Below, in pieces: positions 44,968 through 53,550 of a stretch of 64,000 nt of DNA; position 1 is the first letter of the stretch; each line of letters starts with the position of its first letter. Under the pieces are notes generated by a model that saw only the letters and a list, made by a program, of their open reading frames with translations, made no database searches and was not told the DNA's origin. This stretch comes from Tellurirhabdus rosea (lineage in GTDB: Bacteria; Bacteroidota; Bacteroidia; Cytophagales; Spirosomataceae), in assembly GCF_026278345.1 (NCBI RefSeq), contig NZ_CP111085.1:508001-572000 (forward strand), in the 5' to 3' direction. The position numbers and the translations under genes were made by a program.

Positions 44968-45261
44968 ATGGCATCTGCATTGAAAGAAGCGGTGAAATAC
45001 GCTAACGCTGACAAAGGCTTTTTTGGCAAGAACATGAAGCTCTCGCACGACGAGGGCCCGGTAGCCAAAGCAATCGAAGAACAAACGGCCAAACTGCCGT
45101 CCGACCTGTTCCTCTGGGGCGGGCTGGGTGCGCTCGTTACCGCAGCGAGCCTTTTCTATAACGGTAAAAAAGAAGAAGCGCTGCTGGTAGGCCAGTGGGC
45201 CGCTCCCATCCTGATCCTCGGCTTCTACAACAAAGTAGTGAAGCTGGAAGGACACGATTAA
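44968..45261 (+). CDS. Small two-helix membrane protein of unknown function
   Basis: A 97-residue protein. The first 45 residues are charged (MASALKEAVKYANADKGFFG). Two hydrophobic segments follow, at about 47-64 (LFLWGGLGALVTAASLFY) and 71-88 (LVGQWAAPILILGFYNKV), with a short basic link NGKKEE. No family recognised. It is a free-standing gene between two inverted repeats; codon use looks like that of its neighbours, so it is probably real. Confidence 0.7.
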   Translation: MASALKEAVKYANADKGFFGKNMKLSHDEGPVAKAIEEQTAKLPSDLFLWGGLGALVTAASLFYNGKKEEALLVGQWAAPILILGFYNKVVKLEGHD

Positions 45262-45268
45262 AGTAGTC

Positions 45269-45387
45269 GTAAGTGCAGAAGCGGTCCGCCGCAGCGGTCG
45301 TAAGTCGTAAGTGCGCTGCCTCCATTGAAAAATGGGCGGAGCTACTTACGACTTACGACCGCTGCGGCGGACCGCTTCTGCACTTAC
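45269..45387. repeat. Perfect 44-bp inverted repeat
   Basis: Left arm 45269-45312 and right arm 45344-45387 are exact reverse complements over 44 bp. They contain GTCGTAA 7-bp units and a G+C block GCGGTCCGCCGCAGC. The 31-nt loop holds GCTGCCTCC and GGGCGGAGC. It fills the spacer before the GH25 gene and its right end is 28 bp from the ATG. GTCGTAA arms recur at 55121-55221. Confidence 0.92.
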
Positions 45388-45414
45388 AACTGTTTTTCCT
45401 ATTTTTGCCGCCGG

Positions 45415-46206
45415 ATGAAGCGGATAGTTCTATTTTTATTTCGGAAACGAAAAACGCTGGTGCTGCCTTTGCTGGCGCTGGCCGTGCTGACGGGTTTGTG
45501 GCTGACGTTCCGGGAGGGACAGGAAGTGAAGGCGCAGTGGCGACTCATCGACCGCTTCGGCATTCGGGTGCCGCTCGACTACCGGATTCACGGCATCGAC
45601 GTTTCGCACCACAACAAAAAGATTAACTGGGAAAAGGTCCAGGCCATGCGGGCGGAGGGCCTCGACGGACAGGATGTCCGACTTCAGTTTGTGTTTATCA
45701 AAGCCACCGAAGGCGCTACGCTGGTGGACCGCCACTTCAAACAGAACTGGCGGGAAGCCGGAAAAGTCGGCCTCAAACGGGGCGCTTACCATTTCTACCA
45801 CCCCCGCCGCGACCCGGAAAAACAGGCGCGCAACTTCATCAAAACGGTTACCCTCGAATCCGGCGACTTTGCGCCCGTGCTCGATTTTGAGCTCGACCGG
45901 GGCATTCCGCACGACAAACTGATTGCTGACCTCAAAACCTGGCTGGACCTGGTGGAGGATGAATACGGCGTCAAACCCATTATTTATACCAACAGTCATT
46001 TTTATCGGATGTATATTGCCGGCCATCTGGACAACTATCCGCTTTGGATTGCTGATTACTCGCGTGAGCACCTCCGCGATTACCGGGAAAAACCCCTGTA
46101 TTTCTGGCAGCATAACAAAGGCGGCGCCGTCAGCGGCATTCGCGGCCCGGTCGATTTCAATGTGTTCCTGTATGACTCAGCGAGAATGCAGGAAATCTGT
46201 TTATAA
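45415..46206 (+). CDS. GH25-family lysozyme-like muramidase
   Basis: A 263-residue protein. The ATG at 45415 begins a basic stretch and a single TM/signal-anchor (KTLVLPLLALAVLTGLWLTF), so the enzyme is likely anchored in the inner membrane and faces the periplasm. The GH25 barrel has HGIDVSHHNKKINWEKVQ, FVFIKATEGATLVDRHFKQN, KRGAYHFYHPRRDPEKQARN, and the acidic pair in PVLDFELDRG. Expected to cleave N-acetylmuramyl linkages in peptidoglycan. The upstream in-frame start at 45325 lies in the inverted repeat and is rejected. Confidence 0.9.
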   Translation: MKRIVLFLFRKRKTLVLPLLALAVLTGLWLTFREGQEVKAQWRLIDRFGIRVPLDYRIHGIDVSHHNKKINWEKVQAMRAEGLDGQDVRLQFVFIKATEGATLVDRHFKQNWREAGKVGLKRGAYHFYHPRRDPEKQARNFIKTVTLESGDFAPVLDFELDRGIPHDKLIADLKTWLDLVEDEYGVKPIIYTNSHFYRMYIAGHLDNYPLWIADYSREHLRDYREKPLYFWQHNKGGAVSGIRGPVDFNVFLYDSARMQEICL

Positions 46207-46210
46207 TCGT

Positions 46211-46303
46211 GGACCGGGATTACACGGATTAACGGATTTACCACGATGCCTGTATAAAAGCCGAGCATCCTGGTAAATCTGTAAATCTGTGTAACCCCGG
46301 TTC
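46211..46303. repeat. Intergenic inverted repeat before pgi
   Basis: Left arm 46211-46243 and right arm 46271-46303 pair over 33 bp with a few mismatches (ATTACACGGATTAACGGATT type). It fills the spacer between the lysozyme and pgi genes. Confidence 0.8.
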
Positions 46304-46317
46304 AGAACCCCTGTTCT

Positions 46318-47967
46318 ATGTTAACCAACTACTCCTTCACATCTCTCCCCGCCTACGCGCAGCTTCAGGAGCATTTTCAGCAGGTCAAAGACCGCCACCT
46401 GAAAGACCTTTTTACCGACAACCCGCAGCGGTTCGGGCAGTTCTCCCTTCGGTTTGAAGACATGCTGGTGGACTTTTCCAAAAACCGGGTGACGACCGAG
46501 ACGATGCAGCTGCTCCGCGAGCTGGCCGGTCAGGCGGGCCTGCACGAAGCCATCGACAAGATGTTTACGGGCGACGCCATCAACGCCACCGAGAACCGGG
46601 CCGTGCTGCACGTAGCCCTCCGCAACCGCTCCGGCGAATCCATTACCGTCAACGGCCGGGACGTGATGCCGGACGTGGCCGAAGTGCTGGAAAAGATGAA
46701 AGGCTTCTCCGAACGCGTCATTTCCGGCGACTGGAAAGGCTACACGGGTCAGCCCATTACCGACATTGTCAACATCGGCATCGGCGGCTCGGACCTCGGC
46801 CCGGTGATGGTCACGGAGGCGCTCAAGCCCTACGCCACCCGCCTGAAGGTGCACTTTGTGTCGAACGTGGACGGCGTGCACATCTACGAAACCCTGCAGG
46901 GCGTCAATCCCGAAACGACGCTGTTCATGATTGCGTCCAAGACCTTCACGACGCAGGAAACCATGGCCAACGCCCATTCGGCCCGGCAGTGGTTCATCGA
47001 ACATTCGGGCGACGAAAGCGCCGTCGCCAAACACTTTGTAGCCATTTCGACCAACCAGTCCGAAGTGGAGAAATTCGGCATCGACCCGGCCAACATGTTC
47101 GGTTTCTGGGACTGGGTCGGCGGACGGTATTCGCTCTGGTCGGCCATCGGCCTTTCCATTGCCTGCGCCGTGGGCTTCGACCACTTTGAAGAACTGCTGG
47201 CGGGCGCGCACGCGATGGACCAGCATTTCCGCCACACGCCTTTTGAGCAGAACATCCCGGTGACGCTGGCGCTGCTGGGCATCTGGTACAACAATTTCTT
47301 CGGCGCCGAGTCGCAGGCGATTCTGCCCTACGACCAGTACCTGCACCGGTTTGCGGCCTACTTCCAGCAGGGCGATATGGAAAGCAACGGGAAGTCGGCC
47401 GACCGCGACGGCAAGCCCGTGGAGTACCAGACCGGCCCGATCATCTGGGGCGAACCCGGCACCAACGGCCAGCACGCCTTTTACCAGCTGATTCACCAGG
47501 GCACCAAGCTGATTCCCTGCGATTTCATCGCCCCCGCCATCAGCCACCGGGCGATGGGCAACCACCACCAGCTGCTGCTTTCCAACTTCTTCGCCCAGAC
47601 CGAAGCCCTGATGAACGGCAAAACCCGGTACGAGGTGGTGGAAGAATTCAAAAAAGCGGGCAAAACCGAAGCGGAGATCGACTTTCTGACGCCGTTCAAG
47701 GTCTTTTCCGGCAACCGGCCGACCAACTCGATCCTGGTCCGGCAGATCACGCCCCGTTCGCTGGGCAGCCTCATTGCCATGTATGAGCACAAGATTTTCA
47801 CCCAGGGCGTCATCTGGAACATTTTCAGCTTCGACCAATGGGGCGTCGAGCTCGGCAAACAGCTGGCTAACCGCATCCTGCCCGAACTCGGCGGCGATGA
47901 AGCCGTAACCGGCCACGACAGCTCGACCAACGGGCTTATTAACGCCTACAAGGAAATGCGCCGTTAA
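46318..47967 (+). CDS. pgi: Glucose-6-phosphate isomerase
   Basis: A 549-residue enzyme interconverting glucose 6-phosphate and fructose 6-phosphate. Signatures: [20 protein letters not shown], the second block [20 protein letters not shown], and catalytic residues in [20 protein letters not shown]. Length is that of full-size bacterial/eukaryotic-type PGI. It stands alone. Confidence 0.97.
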   Translation: MLTNYSFTSLPAYAQLQEHFQQVKDRHLKDLFTDNPQRFGQFSLRFEDMLVDFSKNRVTTETMQLLRELAGQAGLHEAIDKMFTGDAINATENRAVLHVALRNRSGESITVNGRDVMPDVAEVLEKMKGFSERVISGDWKGYTGQPITDIVNIGIGGSDLGPVMVTEALKPYATRLKVHFVSNVDGVHIYETLQGVNPETTLFMIASKTFTTQETMANAHSARQWFIEHSGDESAVAKHFVAISTNQSEVEKFGIDPANMFGFWDWVGGRYSLWSAIGLSIACAVGFDHFEELLAGAHAMDQHFRHTPFEQNIPVTLALLGIWYNNFFGAESQAILPYDQYLHRFAAYFQQGDMESNGKSADRDGKPVEYQTGPIIWGEPGTNGQHAFYQLIHQGTKLIPCDFIAPAISHRAMGNHHQLLLSNFFAQTEALMNGKTRYEVVEEFKKAGKTEAEIDFLTPFKVFSGNRPTNSILVRQITPRSLGSLIAMYEHKIFTQGVIWNIFSFDQWGVELGKQLANRILPELGGDEAVTGHDSSTNGLINAYKEMRR

Positions 47968-47994
47968 GTCGGAGGACGAACCAATTTGTAAATC

Positions 47995-48016
47995 CGGCAA
48001 ACATTCATGTTTGCCG
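47995..48016 (+). terminator. Hairpin after pgi
   Basis: CGGCAAACA and TGTTTGCCG pair perfectly over 9 bp with a 4-nt loop, 28 bp after the pgi stop. It lacks a T-run, so termination is only possible. Confidence 0.5.
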
Positions 48017-48079
48017 CTGGTTATAGAGGGTGTATGAGCAATCATGCACCCTTTTTATTTGTCAAACTCAACAAACGTT

Positions 48080-49021
48080 ATGAAAATGAAACGCAGTACA
48101 TTGCTTGCGCTGTGCCTGATAGGATCGTGGAGCGCATTTGCCCAGACAAGCGGTTCGTCAACGACCTCGGATCAACCCCAAAGCACGAGCACGACCACGA
48201 CGAACTCCACGTACTCGAACCAGAGCAACACGGGAACAACCACCGGCACTACTACCGGAACGACTGACCCGACCACAACCGGAACAACGGGCACGACCGG
48301 CACATCGACGGACATGAACAACTCAACGACCGGTACGGGCACGTATTCAACCACGCCTTCCAGCACCACCGGCACGTATTCGACCACGACTCCGTCGACC
48401 AGCACTGACAACGGCACCTACTCTACGTCTACAACCACGACGACTTCGACAGGTTACGGCCGGGAAGACCGGGCTATGGACAGACCTTACAAGGCGTTCA
48501 CGGGCGGATTCTACGTCGGTGCCAACTCAACCCGCTACCGCGGTGAAGACGTGGACGGCGACAATCTGACGGGCCGTCTGGGTTATCAGATTGGGGTATT
48601 TGTACGGGGCGGCGGCCGAATTTACGGACAGATCGGGGCGGAGTATTTTGCTTCCAGCTCGAACTTCTTCCGTCCGGGCGATGGCTCTTCGCTGAACGAC
48701 ATCTCCGGCCGTATCGACACCAAATGGCTCCAGATTCCGGCCCTGATCGGCGTGAAGCTGGCGCAGTCAGACCGCGGCATCTCGGCCGTACGTCTGGGCG
48801 TCGGGGCTGAATACGCCAACCGGCTGAGCTCCAGCAACACGGTGGACATTGACGAAGGCGAAATCCGCAGCGGCGCGTTTCTGGGCCTGATCAACCTCGG
48901 CTTCGACATCGGCCCGGTCCTGATCGACTTCATGTATCACCACGGCTTCAACGACGCCATTCGTGGCTTCAACGACTCACAGCGCCGGTCGCTGGGGGTA
49001 AACGTAGGTCTTAAGTTCTAA
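48080..49021 (+). CDS. Outer-membrane beta-barrel protein with Ser/Thr-rich linker
   Basis: A 313-residue exported protein. The ATG at 48080 starts a signal peptide (MKMKRSTLLALCLIGSWSAF). Residues about 22-130 are almost entirely Thr, Ser, Gly, Asn and Pro in short repeats (TGTTTGTTTGTTDPTTTGTT). The last 180 residues form a barrel-like domain of the Bacteroidota PF13568 type (FYVGANSTRYRGEDVDGDNL, YQIGVFVRGGGRIYGQIGAE, ending LGVNVGLKF). The linker could be a periplasmic spacer or an O-glycosylated region. Function unknown. Confidence 0.8.
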   Translation: MKMKRSTLLALCLIGSWSAFAQTSGSSTTSDQPQSTSTTTTNSTYSNQSNTGTTTGTTTGTTDPTTTGTTGTTGTSTDMNNSTTGTGTYSTTPSSTTGTYSTTTPSTSTDNGTYSTSTTTTTSTGYGREDRAMDRPYKAFTGGFYVGANSTRYRGEDVDGDNLTGRLGYQIGVFVRGGGRIYGQIGAEYFASSSNFFRPGDGSSLNDISGRIDTKWLQIPALIGVKLAQSDRGISAVRLGVGAEYANRLSSSNTVDIDEGEIRSGAFLGLINLGFDIGPVLIDFMYHHGFNDAIRGFNDSQRRSLGVNVGLKF

Positions 49022-49067
49022 CATCCGGTGCCCGAAAGGTCGGTCAAGCCTTTTGCCGGATATTTCC

Positions 49068-49107
49068 AGAAGCGGCTCCCTGTTGATACAGGAGCCGCTT
49101 CTTTTGT
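49068..49107 (+). terminator. Rho-independent terminator
   Basis: AGAAGCGGCTCCCTGT (49068-49083) pairs with ACAGGAGCCGCTTCT (49088-49102), one bulged C, followed by TTTGTTTG. It lies 47 bp after the barrel-protein stop codon. Confidence 0.8.
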
Positions 49108-49210
49108 TTGTTACCCCCGCCGATCCGGGCTCCATTATCAGACATTGTCCATACGATAAATGTTTCCGCCAATAGATTTCTCCTAACAAAAATATCAGGT
49201 TTTCACGCCC

Positions 49211-49218
49211 TATCTTTG
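49211..49218 (+). promoter_or_regulatory. Putative -7 element for the GT4 gene
   Basis: TATCTTTG matches TAnnTTTG, 82 bp before the ATG at 49300. The region is A+T-rich. No TTG at the -33 position. Confidence 0.4.
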
Positions 49219-49299
49219 TTTCGATATATAACAAATATGTATACTTGAACAGGTGAAGGAATACTTTGCCCTGGCATCCACATTTTCATTACTACCCCC

Positions 49300-50445
49300 A
49301 TGCGCATTCTCTTCCTCAGTCCTGCGGCTGACCGTTCAGGGTCCGTTACCACGATTCTGAACTATATGCAGTATTCCCCTGGTGATAGGCATGAGTTTGG
49401 CTTCTTCAGCCGAATGAATGGTAAATTATCGATTGGCAAAGACGTACCTTCCTTCAAACAGTATTTCGGCAACTTTTCCTATCGGTTCCGGTACTCGATT
49501 TATGAGGCGGTTTACAAAAACGCTACCGGCAAAACGCTGCACGAGAAGGAACTGCTGAAAGCCCATGAGGAATTCAAGCCGGATATGTGGTACATCAATA
49601 CCATCGTGATGCCGGAATATGCCCAGCTGGCCATCAAGCTCGGCGTCCCCTACGCGGTTCACGTCCACGAACTGCCGCAGGAATATGATTTTCAGCCGTA
49701 TGAAGGGTTCCGCCAGATGCTCGACCACGCCATTGTCCGGCTCTGCGCCTCCGAAACGGTGGTCGAAAACCTCAACGATATGGGCTACGAAGCGGTGGTC
49801 ATGCACGGGCTGATCAACGTGGAAGACATTCAGGTCAAACAGGACCGGGCCGAACTGCGCCGCAAACTCGGTATTCCGGAGAACGCTTTTGTGTGGCTGA
49901 TGTCGGGCGCCTGGTCGCCCCGGAAAGGCTTCGATTACATGCCACAACTGCTCCGGCATCTGCCCCAGGATACTTATTTTGTGTGGATGGGTTCCGCCCG
50001 TAAAACGGCTTATACCTATTACGTCGAGCGCTACACCAAACAGTTCCGGCAGAACGTCATTTTCCTGACCGAACAGGCCGAGCATTATTACGACTACTTC
50101 AACTGCTGCGACGGGTTCGCCCTCACGTCCCGCGAAGATTCCTACCCGATTGTGATGCGGGAAGCGGCCGTGCTGGGCAAGCCCATTGTCGGCTTCAGTT
50201 CGGGAGGCATTACGGAGTTTGTCAAGCCGGGGATGGGCGAGGTCGTGGAAGGCTTCAACGTCCGGGAAATGGCGGCGGCCATGCAGCGGGTCATGACGGG
50301 CGAAACGCCGGTCAGCGAAACGGTCCTGCGCAACGCCATCACGCCCGACCTGATGCGGAAGCAGGGACAGCGCTGGTCTCAGGTCCTCGAAAAGGCCATG
50401 AACCGCACCCCGACCTCCGATCCGCTGCTGTCGGTCGCTCAATAG
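49300..50445 (+). CDS. Glycosyltransferase family 4
   Basis: A 381-residue GT-B glycosyltransferase. The N-terminal domain starts MRILFLSPAADRSGSVTTIL. The donor-binding domain has RKLGIPENAFVWLMSGAWSP, then the acceptor/donor EX7E-like region SREDSYPIVMREAAVLGKPI and VGFSSGGITEFVKPG. Probably transfers a sugar to a polysaccharide or lipid in envelope synthesis. No polysaccharide cluster surrounds it; a small gene follows closely. Confidence 0.88.
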   Translation: MRILFLSPAADRSGSVTTILNYMQYSPGDRHEFGFFSRMNGKLSIGKDVPSFKQYFGNFSYRFRYSIYEAVYKNATGKTLHEKELLKAHEEFKPDMWYINTIVMPEYAQLAIKLGVPYAVHVHELPQEYDFQPYEGFRQMLDHAIVRLCASETVVENLNDMGYEAVVMHGLINVEDIQVKQDRAELRRKLGIPENAFVWLMSGAWSPRKGFDYMPQLLRHLPQDTYFVWMGSARKTAYTYYVERYTKQFRQNVIFLTEQAEHYYDYFNCCDGFALTSREDSYPIVMREAAVLGKPIVGFSSGGITEFVKPGMGEVVEGFNVREMAAAMQRVMTGETPVSETVLRNAITPDLMRKQGQRWSQVLEKAMNRTPTSDPLLSVAQ

Positions 50446-50454
50446 AAAATCGGA

Positions 50455-50685
50455 ATGTGGTATTTTATTATCAGACAGGAAGACCTTTCCCAGCCCCAGT
50501 ACGAAAAGTTGCAGAAGAAAGCAGCCCTGACGGAAGTGGAGGTTTTCAACGAACCGCACCCCAACCTCTACCTGTTCACGGTCGAGCAGTACGCCGCCTT
50601 TGTGGATGAGCTGGACCTGGAGGGCATACCGTACGACGTTGCCTCGGAAAGGCCGGAGCGGGAAGAGTTAAGAATTAAAAATTAA
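50455..50685 (+). CDS. Small protein of unknown function downstream of GT4
   Basis: A 76-residue protein beginning MWYFIIRQEDLSQPQYEKLQ. It begins 9 bp after the GT4 stop codon, so it is likely co-translated. Mixed alpha/beta with acidic C-terminal part (FVDELDLEGIPYDVASERPE). The last residues enter the inverted repeat. No family recognised. Confidence 0.65.
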   Translation: MWYFIIRQEDLSQPQYEKLQKKAALTEVEVFNEPHPNLYLFTVEQYAAFVDELDLEGIPYDVASERPEREELRIKN

Positions 50686-50787
50686 GAGTTAAGAGTTAAG
50701 AGTTAAGAGTTAAAAGTAGGCTCCGCTGCACCAGAACCCTGAATCAGCGGAGCCTACTTTTAACTCTTAACTCTTAATTTTTAACTC
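50676..50787. repeat. Intergenic inverted repeat between convergent genes
   Basis: Left arm 50676-50728 has five to six GAGTTAA 7-bp units; right arm 50745-50787 has three. Both end in a perfect core TAGGCTCCGCTG/CAGCGGAGCCTA around a 16-nt loop. The difference in unit number suggests expansion of one arm. It lies between the small plus-strand gene and yebC (minus), where it could stop both transcripts. Confidence 0.88.
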
Positions 50788-51499
50788 ATTTCATATTGTG
50801 GTATACGTTCAGCACGTCTTCGTCTTCCTCGATTTTTTCGAGCAGTTTTTCCACGTCGGCGGCTTCTTCTTCGGATAATTCCTTGTAGTCGTTGGCAATC
50901 CGCTCAAATTCGGCCTGCCTGATGTCAAACTTCTTTTCTTCGAGGAATTTCTGGATGGCTCCAAAAGCGGTGAAGTCGCCGTAGATCACAATTTCGCCGG
51001 ACTCTTCGTCCAGCATCAGTTCGTCGGCGCCGTAGTCGATCATTTCCAGCTCCAGTTCTTCCAGGTCAACGTCCGCCGCGGCAATCCGGAACACGCATTT
51101 CCGGTCGAACATGAAATCGAGCATGCCCGAGGTGCCGAGCGACCCGCCCAGTTTGTTGAAATAGCTGCGGATGTTGGCGACCGTCCGGTTGTGATTGTCG
51201 GTGGCCGTTTCGATCACCACCGCTACGCCGTGCGGGGCGTATCCTTCGTAGGTGATCTCCTTGTAATCCTCCTGCTCTTTGGATGAGGCTTTCTTGATGG
51301 CCCGTTCAACGTTTTCCTTGGGCATGTTGGCCGCCTTCGCGTTCTGGATGATTGCCCGCAGACGCCCGTTGGATTCGGGGTCCGGCCCGCCGCTTTTCAC
51401 GGCCAGAGCAATGTCTTTTCCAATTTTGGTGAAGGTCTTCGCCATCATGCCCCACCGTTTGAATTTCCTGGCTTTACGGTATTCAAATGCGCGTCCCAT
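50786..51499 (-). CDS. YebC/PmpR-family regulator
   Basis: A 237-residue protein of the YebC/PmpR (TACO1) family. Signatures: MGRAFEYRKARKFKRWGMMA at the N-terminus, IGKDIALAVKSGGPDPESNG, AKAANMPKENVERAIKKASS and ITYEGYAPHGVAVVIETATD. Recent work links the family to translation of difficult sequences as well as DNA binding. The ATG at 51499 is chosen over 51559, which overlaps lysA's end. It lies 34 bp downstream of lysA on the same strand. Confidence 0.95.
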   Translation of the reverse strand: MGRAFEYRKARKFKRWGMMAKTFTKIGKDIALAVKSGGPDPESNGRLRAIIQNAKAANMPKENVERAIKKASSKEQEDYKEITYEGYAPHGVAVVIETATDNHNRTVANIRSYFNKLGGSLGTSGMLDFMFDRKCVFRIAAADVDLEELELEMIDYGADELMLDEESGEIVIYGDFTAFGAIQKFLEEKKFDIRQAEFERIANDYKELSEEEAADVEKLLEKIEEDEDVLNVYHNMK

Positions 51500-51533
51500 G
51501 GTTGTGTGTATTAGGCTGAAAAGGGTGTCAGCC

Positions 51534-52787
51534 CTATTTGACAATAATTTCTTCTTCAAACTCCATCGGCACCAGCGTCGAGAGCAGATCCTCGAACGTT
51601 TCGCGGCGACGGATCAGGTGGGCCTGGCCTTCGTAGACCAGCACTTCGGCCGGACGGACCCGGGCGTTGTAGTTCGAACTCATGCTGAAGCCGTAGGCCC
51701 CGGCATTTTTCAGCGCCAGCACGTCGCCGGGCCGCACTTCGCCCAGCAGCCGGTCGGTGCCGAAGGTGTCCGTCTCGCAGATGTAGCCGACGACCGTGTA
51801 GGTCTGGGGCGTCCCCAACGGGTTCGACACGTTCACGATGTCGTGGTAGGCGTCGTACATCATCGGCCGGATAAGGTGATTCAGGCCGGAGTCCACGCCG
51901 ACGAAGGTCCGGGTCGGGTTTTCCTTCACGACGTTGACCGGCACCAGCAGCACGCCGCTTTCGCTGACCAGAAATTTACCCGGTTCGAACCAGAGTTCCA
52001 GCGGGCGGCCGTAGCGGTCGCAGAAATCCCGGAAAGCGGCGGACACCTGCCGACCGAGTTCTTCCACATCCGTCACGTAGTCGCCTTCGCGGTAAGCGAC
52101 CTTGAAGCCGCTGCCGAAATCCAGGAAACGCAGGTCCGGGTAATCCGCAGCCAGGTCAAACAGCACCTCGGCTCCTTTCAGGAACGCTCCGGCGCTTTTG
52201 AAATCCGACCCGGTATGGATATGCAGCCCCACGACGGGGATGCCGTATTTCTGCACCACGGCCCGCATCTCGGCCCGCTGTTCGATGGAGATGCCGAACT
52301 TCGAATCGGCATGACCGGTCGAAATTTTGATGTTGCCTCCTTCGGAGATGTGCGGATTGACGCGGATGCAGACCGGAATCTGGCTGCCGTACTGCTGGCC
52401 CAGCCATTCGAGCAGGGGCAGGCTGTCGGCGTTGATTTGCAGTCCGGCTTCGATGGCTTCGCGGATTTCGTCCGTCGAATTCACGCTCGGCGTAAACATC
52501 ATCTGGCCCGGCTCGAAACCCGCCAGCAGGCCCAGCCGTGCTTCGTTGAACGACACCACGTCCAGTTCGACGCCCCGGCTCCGCATCAGTTTCAGAATCG
52601 CCACGTTGGTCAGTGCCTTTGCGGCGTATTTTATCTTCAGGTTGACCCCGGCAAAAGCAGACCGGAGCAGACCGATTTTTTCCACAATCTTTTCGGCGTC
52701 GTACACGTACAACGGCAGGCCGAATTCCTCGGCTATCGACAGGACATCCACGCCCTGAATCTGATAGCGGTTATCAATCAACTGCAT
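51534..52787 (-). CDS. lysA: Diaminopimelate decarboxylase
   Basis: A 417-residue PLP enzyme (fold III) that makes lysine from meso-diaminopimelate. PLP-binding Lys57 is in IKYAAKALTN. Further motifs are GLHIHTGSDF, FLDFGSGFKVAY, WFEPGKFLV, YICETDTFG with the substrate cysteine, and GFSMSSNYN. The ATG at 52787 gives a normal N-terminus (MQLIDNRYQIQGVDVLSIAE); 35 upstream in-frame residues cover the promoter and are rejected. yebC follows in the same direction. Confidence 0.94.
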   Translation of the reverse strand: MQLIDNRYQIQGVDVLSIAEEFGLPLYVYDAEKIVEKIGLLRSAFAGVNLKIKYAAKALTNVAILKLMRSRGVELDVVSFNEARLGLLAGFEPGQMMFTPSVNSTDEIREAIEAGLQINADSLPLLEWLGQQYGSQIPVCIRVNPHISEGGNIKISTGHADSKFGISIEQRAEMRAVVQKYGIPVVGLHIHTGSDFKSAGAFLKGAEVLFDLAADYPDLRFLDFGSGFKVAYREGDYVTDVEELGRQVSAAFRDFCDRYGRPLELWFEPGKFLVSESGVLLVPVNVVKENPTRTFVGVDSGLNHLIRPMMYDAYHDIVNVSNPLGTPQTYTVVGYICETDTFGTDRLLGEVRPGDVLALKNAGAYGFSMSSNYNARVRPAEVLVYEGQAHLIRRRETFEDLLSTLVPMEFEEEIIVK

Positions 52788-52815
52788 GTAAGGGAGAATA
52801 AGTCTCTTGAGGGTG

Positions 52816-52823
52816 CAAATATA
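52816..52823 (-). promoter_or_regulatory. Putative -7 element for lysA
   Basis: The minus strand reads TATATTTG, a full TAnnTTTG match, 29 bp before the lysA ATG. TTG 13 bp further upstream is too close for a standard -33 box. Confidence 0.5.
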
Positions 52824-53001
52824 CAAGTTTTTAGGGCAAGTTTTCGTCCGGAAAATGCCAGAAGTGAACCGCTGCCAAAACAGTAGGTGCATTAATGCCG
52901 TTTTGGCGTTACAATTACTATAAATGATTTATCTTGCCGTCAAACTGCTGTTTTTTATCCCAATAGCCGTTTTTCAGTTTTATCTTACCTGGTAGAAAAC
53001 G

Positions 53002-53550
53002 TTGAAACATTCCTATCCTCCACTCTCCGAAGAACGCCTGGTCGAGCAGCTCAGGCAACGGAACGAGCAGGCATTTCATCAGCTATACGACCAGTACAGT
53101 CCGGCCCTCTACGGAGTCGTCTGCCGGATTGTGCGTGAAGAAGAGATCGCCCGCGACGTCCTGCAGGACGCGTTTGTCAAGATCTGGCGTAATATCGGTT
53201 CCTACGATGCTTCAAAAGGCCGCCTCTTCACCTGGCTGCTGAATATTGCCCGGAATACGGCCATCGATTCGCTTCGTACCTCCCATCCGGCAGAGTCAAT
53301 CCAAAACGGGGATAATGTCGTATATACAATTGACCGACAAGTGCATACTACCCAGCCGAATCCGGACCATATGGATGTGTCGGATAAGGTCGGTCAGCTG
53401 AAGCCCGAACGGCAGGAACTCATTGATCTGGTGTATTTTAAAGGCTATACCCATGAAGAAGCAGCAGACCTGCTCGGCCTGCCTCTTGGGACCGTCAAAA
53501 CCCGTGTACGAGCCGCTTTGCAGGATTTGAAAAAGATATTCAAGCGATGA
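53002..53550 (+). CDS. ECF-type RNA polymerase sigma factor
   Basis: A 182-residue sigma-70 family factor. Region 2 is at about 24-90 (FHQLYDQYSPALYGVVCRIV, LQDAFVKIWRN, GRLFTWLLNIARNTAIDSLR) and region 4 at 125-180 (LKPERQELIDLVYFKGYTHE, EAADLLGLPLGTVKTRVRAA). TTG at 53002 is the only fitting start. The next gene overlaps by 4 bp (ATGA) and encodes its membrane anti-sigma factor, the SigK/RskA-type arrangement. Confidence 0.93.
   Translation: MKHSYPPLSEERLVEQLRQRNEQAFHQLYDQYSPALYGVVCRIVREEEIARDVLQDAFVKIWRNIGSYDASKGRLFTWLLNIARNTAIDSLRTSHPAESIQNGDNVVYTIDRQVHTTQPNPDHMDVSDKVGQLKPERQELIDLVYFKGYTHEEAADLLGLPLGTVKTRVRAALQDLKKIFKR

Noticed and set aside
46321..48045. 574-codon minus-strand open frame
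   Set aside because: Antisense to pgi.
48172..48417. Valine-rich 81-residue minus-strand frame
   Set aside because: Mirror image of the Thr/Ser repeat region of the barrel protein.
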